The notes: generated by a model not told the origin, from the letters alone. DNA of 13,894 nucleotides from Planctomycetota bacterium (GCA_026982835.1 JALSGI010000595.1:1-13894); one strand, 5' to 3'. Positions 1 through 6,125 are shown, numbered from the stretch's first letter. Numbers and translations: made by a program.

Positions 1-266
1 TCCAGGTGGGCCACGCAGAGGATGGTGCGATGCCCGCTGCGGCCCCGCAGCAAACCCACCGCGTTGCCCGCATCGTCGGCGGCCACCTGGGGCAGTCCGG
101 CCTCGACGAACCGGTCCAGCAGGAACCGCACCCGCTGCTGCTCTTCGCCGCTGGGTGCGGGGATTTGGGCCAACATCACCAGGTTGGCGATCAACTGTTC
201 CCGCAGCGGCAGCAGCTGGCCGGGCAACTGATCCACCCTTTGCAGCAGGTCGTCGGTAAGAATCAT
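1..266 (-). CDS. M20-family metallopeptidase, N-terminal part (runs off window)
   Basis: The minus strand encodes 88 complete codons from an ATG at 266, and the frame is open to the window edge. The ATG is preceded by a GGGAGG-type ribosome binding site about 8 bases upstream (274-280). Near residue 39 the protein reads IPAPSGEEQQ, typical of the N-terminus of M20 peptidases such as tripeptide aminopeptidase (PepT) relatives. A segment DAGNAVGLL follows, and the visible part ends in CVAHL plus the first two bases of a GA- codon. This matches the HxD motif whose His and Asp bind the first zinc ion. The family consists of cytoplasmic zinc exopeptidases or amidohydrolases acting on small peptides or acylated amino acids. 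The dimerisation domain, the remaining metal ligands and the substrate class lie outside the window, so family membership is likely but the exact enzyme is open. Confidence 0.72.
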   Translation of the reverse strand, partial: MILTDDLLQRVDQLPGQLLPLREQLIANLVMLAQIPAPSGEEQQRVRFLLDRFVEAGLPQVAADDAGNAVGLLRGRSGHRTILCVAHL

Positions 267-400
267 CCCGGGACCCTCCCCTTGGCTTCGACGCGACAGG
301 TGACGAATTCAGCCGGCCTCCCAAGTCGCGCCGGCGGAACTCTTTCATGGTAGCGAAAATTTGCCGCCAAGCCACAATCCCCCAGGGGGAAGGGCGTGGA

Positions 401-680
401 GGCTTGGCGAGCCGCGGGCGTAAGCCCGCGGTTGAGCGGCGAGCCGCCGACTTCAGTCGGCGGAGGACGGCGGGGCCGTCGGCCACTGGGAGCTACCGCT
501 CCGTTGCAAAAAAGGCGTCAACTTGCCCAACAAGAGCCCCCCGCGTCAGCGGGGGGAGGCAGCGAAAATCGGCTTGCGGCTTGCGGTGTGCGCCGTTGCG
601 CCGGAGCTTCCGCTCCTCGGCAAGAAAAAACGCTAATTCTTGCAATCGGCGAGCCCCGGGCTTCAGCCCGAGGAGAGCCG
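401..680. repeat. Cluster of covarying intergenic hairpin repeats (left cluster)
   Basis: The gap from 267 to 928 has no credible gene and is largely made of short perfect or near-perfect palindromes. Clear ones are 412-431 (8-bp stem, loop GTAA), 444-463 (8-bp stem, loop TTCA), 537-556 (8-bp stem, loop GTCA) and 654-673 (8-bp stem with one mismatch, loop TTCA). Three of the four follow GGCGAGCC or a near variant. Smaller GGAGC/GCTCC hairpins sit at 489-502 and 603-616 with loops TACC and TTCC. The same modules recur at 9050-9770 and 10831-10935. The translated ORFs here are arginine/alanine-rich repeat readings, not genes. Confidence 0.75.
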
Positions 681-723
681 GATAAGTGTATTACGTTTTT
701 TTCTCTGCTGGCTGAAGGTGCGC

Positions 724-808
724 GGCTCGCCCTTTTGCAAAAAAAGCTTATTCTCTCCTAGCATGGAAACGCCAAACCAAGTGACGTGCTAGCTGGCTAA
801 ACACGTAC
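724..808 (+). repeat. 85-bp composite intergenic repeat, copy 1
   Basis: This block runs from GGCTCGCC through CTTATTCTCTCCTAGCA and CAAACCAAGTG to the 13-mer GCTAAACACGTAC at 796-808. A near-identical block in the same orientation occupies 11288-11374, over 10 kb away. The terminal 13-mer also occurs at 9031-9043, 10852-10864 (inverted) and 11266-11278. No ORF across it looks real, so it is a dispersed non-coding repeat of unknown function. Confidence 0.7.
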
Positions 809-838
809 CGGGCGTAAGCCAGCGGTTGAACAGCGAAC

Positions 839-856
839 CGGGAGCACGAGCTCCCG
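839..856. repeat. Isolated hairpin of the same palindrome family
   Basis: CGGGAGC and GCTCCCG form a perfect 7-bp stem around loop ACGA. The stem sequence matches that of the tandem units at 9461-9704, but the loop differs (ACGA here, GTAA there). From here to 985 no further feature is seen. Confidence 0.55.
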
Positions 857-928
857 AAGGAGAACAAGCAAAAGTGTTTTCTTGCTCTCCGGGCTGCCAG
901 CCGGCCGAAGAGAAGCCCCGGCCCGGCC

Positions 929-1267
929 ATGAGGAAAAACGCCCCAGATTGCCACAAGTGCCTGCTGTCTCAGAACTTACAAAGTTGGGCTCGACTGGAT
1001 TCGAATCCCTTGCCGCAAGACGTTGCCACGAAAGAACTTGCGGAATCCGCCCCGAGGGGTTGCTGCACCCCCTGCTGCACGGGTGCCGAGAATCCGCCCC
1101 CCGAGGCCGATCTGCGGGGGCTGCTGGCCCACGTGGCCGAACTGCTCCAAGGGGCCGGGCAAGCCGATCTGGCCGATCTGGTGCGGCTGTGGCCTGCCCT
1201 GGATCAAGAGGTCCGGGAGCAAGTGATTGAGCTTGTCTGGCAAACCGTGGTGGCCTCCAAGGGCTGA
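929..1267 (+). pseudogene. Detached C-terminal tail of a tyrosine integrase at the left end of the element
   Basis: The frame is open for 112 codons, but only its later part looks like protein. Residues 20-26 read WARLDSN, which aligns codon by codon with WALQDSN at the end of the integrase at 4656-6014. The 86 residues after it (1007-1264) contain a cysteine-rich stretch (RGCCTPCC) and then an acidic, helical, leucine-rich end (ADLADLVRLWPALDQ). From memory, tails of this style occur at the C-terminus of planctomycete integrases; I could not search for it. The recombinase core is absent. The best reading is that integration inside the integrase gene left this tail at attL. The codons before 986 would then be host DNA and the ATG at 929 meaningless. 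The alternative is a remnant of an older, different integrase. Confidence 0.55.
986..1010. other. Candidate attL: degenerate tRNA 3'-end-like sequence
   Basis: The sequence TGGGCTCGACTGGATTCGAA resembles the antisense of a tRNA 3' half (acceptor arm, T-stem, T-loop). It matches the tRNA-Val region at 5988-6017 at about 20 of 30 positions, with the cores GGATTCGAATCC and GGACTCGAACCT aligned. The T-stem does not pair properly, so this is not a working tRNA. It fits a displaced and decayed 3' fragment left at the far end of an element inserted in tRNA-Val. Only TCGAA plus GGA are identical in the core, which is short for an att site, so the call is tentative. Confidence 0.4.
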
Positions 1268-1328
1268 TTGCGTTGTCCGCCGCCGCAAGCCCTTGGAGTG
1301 GTTTTTACCCTAGGGGGCCGGGAAAGGC

Positions 1329-1594
1329 TTTCGTTTCGCCGCCAAGGCGGTTTTAGGGGCGTTTCGTTTTGCCGGGATGCTTTCGTTTCGTCGGACCGCA
1401 ATGCCCCTACTCCGGGGCAAAAGCCCCTTAGCGGCCATTCTGTAGGCTTCCCGGGGGTAAGGGGGCCGGGGGTTTAGCCCCCGATCCTATCCCTTTCGTT
1501 TCGTCCCGTGGGGCCTTCGGGAAGCGTTTTCGTTTCGGTTGCGATTGCCTTTAGAAACGGTTTCGTTTCCACGGCAAAAGGGGGTTTAGAAACG
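1329..1594 (+). repeat. Iteron-like TTTCGTTTCG repeat field, candidate replication origin
   Basis: Six direct copies of TTTCGTTTYS lie at 1329, 1362, 1381, 1494, 1528 and 1561. Four are exact TTTCGTTTCG; the others are TTTCGTTTTG (1362) and TTTCGTTTCC (1561). Inverted GAAACG copies lie near 1554 and 1589. Spacings of 33, 34 and 33 bases occur between neighbouring copies, about three helical turns, so a protein could bind all of them on one DNA face. A perfect GGGGC-AAAA-GCCCC hairpin (1414-1427) sits between the two groups. The field lies directly upstream of the excisionase and primase genes. It could be an origin for the primase, a binding array for the HTH protein, or both. Confidence 0.5.
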
Positions 1595-1627
1595 TACCTT
1601 CCGCCCTGCAACGGGCCGGAATCGGGC

Positions 1628-1660
1628 AAAAAAGCGGTACTTTTTTATACATTTATAACC
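1628..1660 (+). promoter_or_regulatory. AT-rich patch beside the iteron field
   Basis: A run with a T6 tract and ATACATTTATAA stands out in GC-rich surroundings, just downstream of the iteron-like repeats and about 100 bases before the excisionase start. It could be an unwinding element of an origin or hold the -10 box of the operon promoter (TATAAC at 1654-1659). No good -35 box is seen at the right distance, so the promoter reading is weak. Confidence 0.35.
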
Positions 1661-1755
1661 CGCGATACCTACAAAGCTGCCACGATAAGGGGTACGATTC
1701 ACCATGAAGCCAGTTTGTACCGTTCACGTGCCCTTTTTCAAAAGGAGTTTCCGCA

Positions 1756-1953
1756 ATGAACCAAGCTCGATCCAACTTGGCTGATCGCCTACTGTCTCAA
1801 CGAGAGGCCGCCCAATTCTTGGGGATTTCCACCCGCTATCTTCATACGTTGAGGGCCAAGGGGCAGTTGCCGTTCTTGAGAATTGGCAACCGTATCAAGT
1901 ACCGCTTGCAAGACTTGGAGCGTTGGGCCGAGGAGCGGGTGCAGAACGTGTAG
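1756..1953 (+). CDS. Excisionase-like helix-turn-helix DNA-binding protein
   Basis: A 65-residue protein of the MerR-like HTH_17 (excisionase, DNA-binding domain) type. Residues 13-19 (LLSQREA) begin the HTH, AAQFLGIS and YLHTLRAKGQLP form the recognition region, and FLRIGNRIKYRLQDLERWAEE is the winged part typical of the family. The start is well supported: AAAGGAG at 1741-1747 lies 8 bases before the ATG. Proteins of this kind bend or mark DNA at att sites to favour excision, or regulate small operons. Its place between the repeat field and the primase, in an element with a tyrosine integrase, fits an excisionase or regulator. The TTTCGTTTCG repeats upstream are possible targets, which is inference. 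An ordinary transcriptional regulator cannot be excluded. Confidence 0.85.
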   Translation: MNQARSNLADRLLSQREAAQFLGISTRYLHTLRAKGQLPFLRIGNRIKYRLQDLERWAEERVQNV

Positions 1954-1981
1954 CCCGGTTTGGATTGCCCTGGGAAACGAC

Positions 1982-2018
1982 GGCGGCCTCGCTTCGGGCC
2001 ATGTGGAGCGAGGCCGCC
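1982..2018. promoter_or_regulatory. Perfect 12-bp inverted repeat between excisionase and primase genes
   Basis: GGCGGCCTCGCT (1982-1993) and AGCGAGGCCGCC (2007-2018) are perfect reverse complements around a 13-base loop. The hairpin fills most of the short gap between the two genes and ends 30 bases before the primase ATG. No T-tract follows, so it is not a standard intrinsic terminator. It could attenuate transcription, stabilise the downstream mRNA end, or be a protein site or single-strand origin hairpin. Confidence 0.6.
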
Positions 2019-2048
2019 CTCCGCCCGTAATCGTTGAGGGGTTGATGT

Positions 2049-3341
2049 ATGCACAATTCTAACGCTTCTTTGGCTGTAGGCAAAGACAAACCCATCCAAA
2101 AAGTGCTAGCCGCCCTGGAAGCGGCTGGCTGCAATCCCCAACCTACCCAAGACGGGCAATGGATGGCCCTCTGCCCGGCCCATGATGACCACAAACCCAG
2201 CTTGTCTATTGGAGAGGGGGATTATGGGCGGGCTCTTATACATTGCTTTGCCGGTTGTCTCAATAAGGATGTGGTGGCCGCCCTGGCCTTGAAACTAGCC
2301 GACCTATACCCTCCGGCTTCCCGGCGGGGGGTTCCCAAGCGGCTCCGGCAAGGCCCGAAACCGGCCCCTACGCCCGAAGCGGCCGTAGCCGATCTGATAA
2401 GAAAATGGGGCCAGCCTTCGGTCCGATACCCCTACCGCGACGCCCGCGGCAAACTGGTGGCCGTGGTGTTTCGCTGGAACGTGGACGGGGAAAAGCAAAT
2501 CCGCCCCGTGCGCCGCGCCCGCGGTGGCTGGCTACCGGGCATGCCCGAAGAACCCCGGCCGCTTTACCGGCTGCCCGAGGTGCTTGAAGCCGATGTGGTC
2601 CATGTCGTGGAAGGCGAAAAGTGTGCCGATGCCTTGGCTGCCCTGGGCCGGGTGGCCACAACATCAATCGGGGGAAGCAATGCCGCCCGCAAGAGCGATT
2701 GGGAACCCCTGCGGGGCAAGCGGGTGGTAATCTGGCCCGATAACGACGAAGCGGGCCGTGCCTACGGCCAGGTAGTTGCCCGCTTGTGCCATGATGCCGG
2801 GGCTGCCGAGGTGCGGATTGCGAACCTGGCCGCAGTGTGGCCCGGTTGTCCCGAGAAGGGCGACGTGGCCGATCTGCTGGCCAAGGACAAGACCAAGGGG
2901 AAACGGTACACGTTGAAGCTATTGAAGCGGGCGGCGGCCGAGGCTCCCCCGTGGGAAGGACCGCAGCCGGGGGAAGCCGAATCGGCAGCCCCCCCTTGGC
3001 GGCCGTTTCCCGTGGACGTGCTGCCCGAGCCGTTTCGGGGCTTCGTGCAGCAAGTGGCCGAGTCCAACGACGGCTGTGACCCTTCTTATGTGGCCGTGCC
3101 CCTGCTTACCCTCATCGCCGGTTGCATCGGCAACCGCCGGGAGGTGGAGATCAAGGCAGACCGCCGGGAACCGGCAGTAATTTGGTCCGTAGTCATCGGT
3201 TCCAGCGGCACGGCCAAAAGTCCAGCCCTGAAGGCCGTGGCCCAACTGCTTGATCCCATTGAGCAGGAATGGCACAAGCAATACCGCCAAGCCCTCGCAC
3301 GTTGGCAGCAGAGCCAGGGTTCTTCCCGCAAATCCCGTTAA
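2049..3341 (+). CDS. CHC2/TOPRIM primase fused to N-terminal part of a DUF3987 ATPase
   Basis: A 430-residue replication protein. Residues 42-70 hold a DnaG/CHC2-type zinc-binding motif, CPAH (42-45) then CFAGC (66-70). A TOPRIM domain follows with VEGEK (187-191) and PDNDEAG (230-236), the acidic residues that bind the catalytic metal in primases and topoisomerases. From about residue 315 the protein matches the start of DUF3987, a helicase-like ATPase domain of mobile elements, with a P-loop GSSGTAKS (384-391); Ala replaces the usual second glycine. It probably primes replication of the element. The start has GAGGGG about 8 bases upstream. The frame ends at TAA soon after the P-loop, before any Walker B motif. 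The missing half is encoded in the same frame by the next gene, so this is either half of a split protein or the front of one interrupted gene. Confidence 0.85.
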   Translation: MHNSNASLAVGKDKPIQKVLAALEAAGCNPQPTQDGQWMALCPAHDDHKPSLSIGEGDYGRALIHCFAGCLNKDVVAALALKLADLYPPASRRGVPKRLRQGPKPAPTPEAAVADLIRKWGQPSVRYPYRDARGKLVAVVFRWNVDGEKQIRPVRRARGGWLPGMPEEPRPLYRLPEVLEADVVHVVEGEKCADALAALGRVATTSIGGSNAARKSDWEPLRGKRVVIWPDNDEAGRAYGQVVARLCHDAGAAEVRIANLAAVWPGCPEKGDVADLLAKDKTKGKRYTLKLLKRAAAEAPPWEGPQPGEAESAAPPWRPFPVDVLPEPFRGFVQQVAESNDGCDPSYVAVPLLTLIAGCIGNRREVEIKADRREPAVIWSVVIGSSGTAKSPALKAVAQLLDPIEQEWHKQYRQALARWQQSQGSSRKSR

Positions 3342-3353
3342 GGAGCTCCTTCC
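3339..3353 (+). promoter_or_regulatory. In-frame stop overlapping a palindromic Shine-Dalgarno
   Basis: The stop TAA (3339-3341) overlaps AAGGAGCTCCTT (3340-3351), a perfect 12-base palindrome. Its first half is an ideal Shine-Dalgarno, 8 bases before the ATG at 3354. The two flanking ORFs share the same frame, separated only by the stop and four codons. This suits stop-and-restart coupling between two halves of one ATPase. It is also what a single nonsense mutation next to a chance AAGGAG would look like. Confidence 0.6.
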
Positions 3354-4451
3354 ATGAAACCGAAGAAACAGCCTCAGCATCCCAGCAAGAAAGCCAAGAT
3401 TGTGGCCAAAGTGAAACAAATTGCCGGTGCCCACTGGCGGCGAAGCCGAAACAAAAAACCCCAAGTAGCAGGAACCGGGCCGCAGAAGCCCCCCGTGCTG
3501 CGTCGGCTGTTCGTGTCTGACATAACCTGCGAAGCGGTTGTCAGGGTATTGGAGGAAAACCCGCTAGGGTTGCTGGTTTGGCGGGACGAAATAGCGGGTT
3601 GGTTCCGAGGGTTTAACGAGTACAAGCGGGGCCGCGGTTCGGACAAGGAGAATTGGCTCTCTACGTTCCAGGCGGGGCGTTGGATTGTGGACCGCAAGGG
3701 GGCCGATCCCCTTATGATTTGGCGTGCGGCAGTTTCCGTTACGGGAACCATTACCCCTTCGGCGTTTGCCACGTTGCTTTCAAGGGAAGATATAGAGGAT
3801 GGATTCGTACCGCGGCTCCTGCTTACCTGGCCCCCCGATAGGCCAATGCAATTGAGCGACAAAAGCGTGGACCCTCGGGTGATGGACGCCGCCCGGGAGC
3901 GATTGGAACAGATACTGGCACTTGCCCCCAATGGTGGATCGGAGCAGCCGATTCCGGTTCCCCTCAAGCTATCCCCCGAAGCACGGGAACTTTTCAAGCA
4001 ATGGTATAATCGGCACGCTTCGGAGGCTTTTTCGTTTCCCCCGCCGTTGCGGAGCGTTTGGGCCAAACTGCAACGCTACTGTCCCCGATTTGCCCTTGTG
4101 CTTGCTTTGGCCCGGAACCCCCAGGCCGCCCAGGTGGAAAAAAGGGACATGGAGGGGGCAATCCGCCTGGCAGATTGGTTCGGTAACGAGGCCCAGCGGG
4201 TACTGTACGAACTGCTCCGCGTTAAGCCGCAAGAGGGTAGGGGGGATGACCGGGTGCTGCAATGGATTCAGGAAAGGGGAGAAGTCAGCCCCAACGAACT
4301 GATGAACAAGTTTCGCAAGCGATTTCCCCGGGTTGCCAAAGCGGAGAAGTTTTTGGATGAACAGGTCCATCTTGGCAATGGACGTTGGCTTCCCTCCCGC
4401 AGTGGCCCCAAAGGGGGACGGCCCAAGCGGTTGTTTTGCTGGGGATCGTAA
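3354..4451 (+). CDS. C-terminal part of a DUF3987 helicase-like ATPase (split partner of the preceding gene)
   Basis: A 365-residue protein that completes the DUF3987 domain begun upstream. Residues 1-45 are a basic linker rich in Lys and Arg. RRLFVSDIT (50-58) and LGLLVWRDEIAGWF (71-84) follow, the latter being the Walker B region with D78-E79. WLSTFQAG, the VDRKG stretch, AAVSVTGTITP (125-135) and RLLLTWPP (154-161) are also typical of the family. The last 60 residues look like a small basic DNA-binding extension. It has no P-loop of its own, so any ATPase activity would need the upstream protein. The strong Shine-Dalgarno AAGGAG 8 bases before the ATG supports separate translation. Readthrough of the TAA would instead give one protein of about 800 residues. 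Confidence 0.8.
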   Translation: MKPKKQPQHPSKKAKIVAKVKQIAGAHWRRSRNKKPQVAGTGPQKPPVLRRLFVSDITCEAVVRVLEENPLGLLVWRDEIAGWFRGFNEYKRGRGSDKENWLSTFQAGRWIVDRKGADPLMIWRAAVSVTGTITPSAFATLLSREDIEDGFVPRLLLTWPPDRPMQLSDKSVDPRVMDAARERLEQILALAPNGGSEQPIPVPLKLSPEARELFKQWYNRHASEAFSFPPPLRSVWAKLQRYCPRFALVLALARNPQAAQVEKRDMEGAIRLADWFGNEAQRVLYELLRVKPQEGRGDDRVLQWIQERGEVSPNELMNKFRKRFPRVAKAEKFLDEQVHLGNGRWLPSRSGPKGGRPKRLFCWGS

Positions 4452-4508
4452 AACGCAAAACGCAAAACCTAGGTTGCAGCACGGGGGGAGTTTTGCGTTT
4501 CGCGTTTT
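4450..4508. terminator. Long inverted repeat after the primase/ATPase genes
   Basis: AAAACGCAAAACGCAAAAC (4450-4468) and its complement at 4490-4508 pair over 19 bases with one mismatch, around a 21-base loop. The left arm overlaps the stop codon of the ATPase gene. The stem is AT-rich for this genome, and its right arm holds T4 and T3 runs, but there is no GC stem with a clean T-tract. It may end or protect the operon transcript; a protein-binding palindrome is the alternative. Confidence 0.5.
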
Positions 4509-4533
4509 GCGTTCCTTGGGCGGAAGGCTAACT

Positions 4534-4668
4534 ATGTCAGGGTTCCGGTTGGTTCCGCCCCACCATCGCCTCCTCGCCCAAGGCGGGGAAGAACCTATGT
4601 TGGATGGAACGCCCCCTGGGCAATCGCAACCCTTAGCAAACGGAGTGCAAGAGCAATGGCCACCATGA
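4534..4668 (+). CDS. Possible small ORF coupled to the integrase
   Basis: A 44-codon frame starts at ATG 4534 with GGAAGG 6 bases upstream (4522-4527). It ends with TGA at 4666-4668, giving an ATGA overlap with a possible internal integrase start at 4665. The product (MSGFRLVPPHHRLLAQ at the start) is Pro/Gln/Gly-rich and resembles no family I recognise. The binding site and start/stop overlap are the only support, so it may instead be a leader that couples or limits integrase translation, or chance. Confidence 0.35.
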   Translation: MSGFRLVPPHHRLLAQGGEEPMLDGTPPGQSQPLANGVQEQWPP

Positions 4669-6014
4669 CCCGTCGCGGATCGAAACGCTGGCAGATTCAG
4701 TTTCAGGACCTGCAAGGCCGACGGCGAAGCATCACCCTGCGCTGCGCCTACGATGCGGCCCGCGACTTCAAGGCCCGCCTGGAAAAGCTGCTGGAACACC
4801 GCCGCGTGGGATCGGCCCTGCCGCCCGCGTTGGCCCAGTGGGCCGCCGCCCTGGATGTGACGGTGCGGCAAAAGCTGGCCGCCCTGGACCTGGTGCCAGC
4901 CCCCGAGAACACAAGCCAAGGCATGACCCTCGGCCAGTGGCTCAAGCGGTGGTTTGCCAGCCGCAGTGATCTTCGCGGCTCCACACTTACCGCCTACGGC
5001 CACACCCGGCGGGACCTGCTACGGTTCTTTGGCCCGGACCGCCCGCTGGGCTCGATCACCCGCGGCGATGCCCAGGACTTCCACCGCTGGCTCAAGACCT
5101 GCCCACGTGGGCGAAGAAAAAAGCCGCTGGCCGAGGCCACGGCCAACCGCCGCCTGGGGGCTGCCCGCACCATCTTCCACGCCGCCGTGGACCACGAACT
5201 GATCCCCCGTAACCCCTTTGCCGGGATTGCGGCCACCGTGCGGGGCAACCCGAAGCGGATGCGGTTCATTGACCGGGAAACGATCCAGCGGGTGATCGAC
5301 GCTTGCCCGGATGCCCAGTGGCGGCTGTTGGTGGCTCTGGCCCGCTACGGGGGCCTGCGCATCCCCAGCGAAGCCGTGGTGCTTACCCGGCAGGACGTGG
5401 ACCTGGAAAGGGGCATCTTGCGCGTAAAAGCTCCCAAGACCGAACACCACCCCCGGCATAAAGAACGGATGGTTCCGCTGTTCCCCGAGCTGCGCCCCTT
5501 TGTGCTGGACGTGCTGGAAGCAATGCCCCCTGGGGAAACGCACCTGGTGTGGCGCTACAAGCACCTGGCCGAGGACTACGAACAAGAGGGCTTCCACACG
5601 GCCAACCTGCGCACCCAGTTTGCCAAGATCATCCGCCGGGCCGGAGTGGAGCCCTGGCCTAAGCTGTGGCAGAACCTACGCAGCAGCCGCGAAACCGAAC
5701 TGGCCGAACACTTCCCCGCCCACGTGGTCTGCTACTGGATCGGCAACTCCGAACCCGTGGCCCGCGAGCACTATCTGCAAATCCACGACGAACACTTCCA
5801 CCGGGCCGCCCAGCAACCCACCGGCCCCCTGTCACCTGGCAGCGCGGCCCCTTTGCGCTGCTGTGGCGCTGCTGAAGGGCCAGGAATTGGGCAGAATCGG
5901 GCGGAAGTGGCCCAAGATGCTGGTGGTCCTATGTCTGCTCTGTTCCACGACTTGCCGCAACCTTCGCAATCACAAGGACTTACGGGATGGGCGCTACAGG
6001 ACTCGAACCTGTGA
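4656..6014 (+). CDS. Tyrosine recombinase/integrase
   Basis: A 452-residue site-specific recombinase that would cut and join the element and tRNA-Val. The N-terminal arm-binding and core-binding (SAM-like) regions cover about residues 1-195, with TLGQWLKRWF at 91-100. The catalytic domain has Arg235 in YGGLRIPSE, Lys261 in APKTEHH, Arg342 in WQNLRSSRETE and the nucleophile Tyr373 in AREHYLQ. The two usual histidine positions are Gln339 and Asn364, and Trp361 is nearby, so this is a variant active site. Residues after 385 are low-complexity, and the last codons (WALQDSNL, then TGA) are the antisense of the tRNA 3' end. The start could be 4656 or 4665; the second overlaps the stop of the small ORF as ATGA. 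In the excised circle the frame would probably continue into the tail at 1007-1267. Confidence 0.88.
   Translation: MATMTRRGSKRWQIQFQDLQGRRRSITLRCAYDAARDFKARLEKLLEHRRVGSALPPALAQWAAALDVTVRQKLAALDLVPAPENTSQGMTLGQWLKRWFASRSDLRGSTLTAYGHTRRDLLRFFGPDRPLGSITRGDAQDFHRWLKTCPRGRRKKPLAEATANRRLGAARTIFHAAVDHELIPRNPFAGIAATVRGNPKRMRFIDRETIQRVIDACPDAQWRLLVALARYGGLRIPSEAVVLTRQDVDLERGILRVKAPKTEHHPRHKERMVPLFPELRPFVLDVLEAMPPGETHLVWRYKHLAEDYEQEGFHTANLRTQFAKIIRRAGVEPWPKLWQNLRSSRETELAEHFPAHVVCYWIGNSEPVAREHYLQIHDEHFHRAAQQPTGPLSPGSAAPLRCCGAAEGPGIGQNRAEVAQDAGGPMSALFHDLPQPSQSQGLTGWALQDSNL
5988..6012. other. Candidate attR inside tRNA-Val 3' end and integrase 3' end
   Basis: These bases are both the 3' acceptor/T-arm of tRNA-Val (minus strand) and the last integrase codons (plus strand). 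A tRNA 3' end touching an integrase is the classic attachment site of tyrosine-recombinase elements. The core GGACTCGAACC at 5999-6009 aligns with the candidate attL at 997-1007 in the same codon phase. Confidence 0.55.
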
Positions 6015-6062
6015 CCTCCACCATGTCAAGGTGGCGCTCTAACCAAACTGAGCTAAGCGCCC
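5988..6062 (-). tRNA. tRNA-Val (anticodon GAC)
   Basis: Read on the minus strand from 6062, all arms fold. The 7-bp acceptor GGGCGCT pairs with AGCGCCC, the D-arm is GCTC/GAGC, the anticodon stem is CCACC/GGTGG with loop TTGACAT (anticodon GAC, decoding GUC), and the T-arm is ACAGG-TTCGAGT-CCTGT. The discriminator is A, total length is 75, and CCA is not encoded. The gene is complete although the integrative element abuts its 3' end, so the element or host sequence supplies a functional 3' half. Confidence 0.95.
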
Positions 6063-6096
6063 AGGGGAGGGCAAGACCACGCTCCCACACTACTTA

Positions 6097-6125
6097 ACCA
6101 TATCGGTTGTTTTCCCCCTGGACAA
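6097..6125 (-). promoter_or_regulatory. Probable sigma70-type promoter of tRNA-Val
   Basis: On the minus strand TTGTCC (6120-6125) and TATGGT (6097-6102) are separated by exactly 17 bases. Each box matches the consensus at 4 of 6 positions. The -10 box ends 34 bases before the tRNA 5' end, which suits a short precursor leader. Confidence 0.5.

Larger units (their letters stand above)
997..6009 (+). mobile_element. About 5-kb integrative element inserted at tRNA-Val(GAC)
   Basis: Boundaries are inferred from the aligned GGAYTCGAAYC cores at both ends. Inside, all on the plus strand, are the integrase tail, an iteron-like field, an excisionase-like gene, primase/ATPase genes in two parts, a possible small ORF and the integrase next to the tRNA. 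This is the gene set of a small integrating plasmid or phage satellite that copies itself and integrates. No capsid, packaging, conjugation, toxin or defence gene is visible. The integrase and tRNA edge on the right is secure; the left edge depends on the candidate attL. Confidence 0.6.

Noticed and set aside
970..1050. A second tRNA gene on the minus strand near 986-1010
   Set aside because: Only a T-loop-like GGATTCGAATCC is present; the T-stem mispairs and no anticodon or D-arm follows. It is treated as a possible att remnant.
3969..5003. 344-codon minus-strand frame across the ATPase and integrase genes
   Set aside because: It spans two clear plus-strand genes and the inverted repeat between them, and its product resembles no protein.
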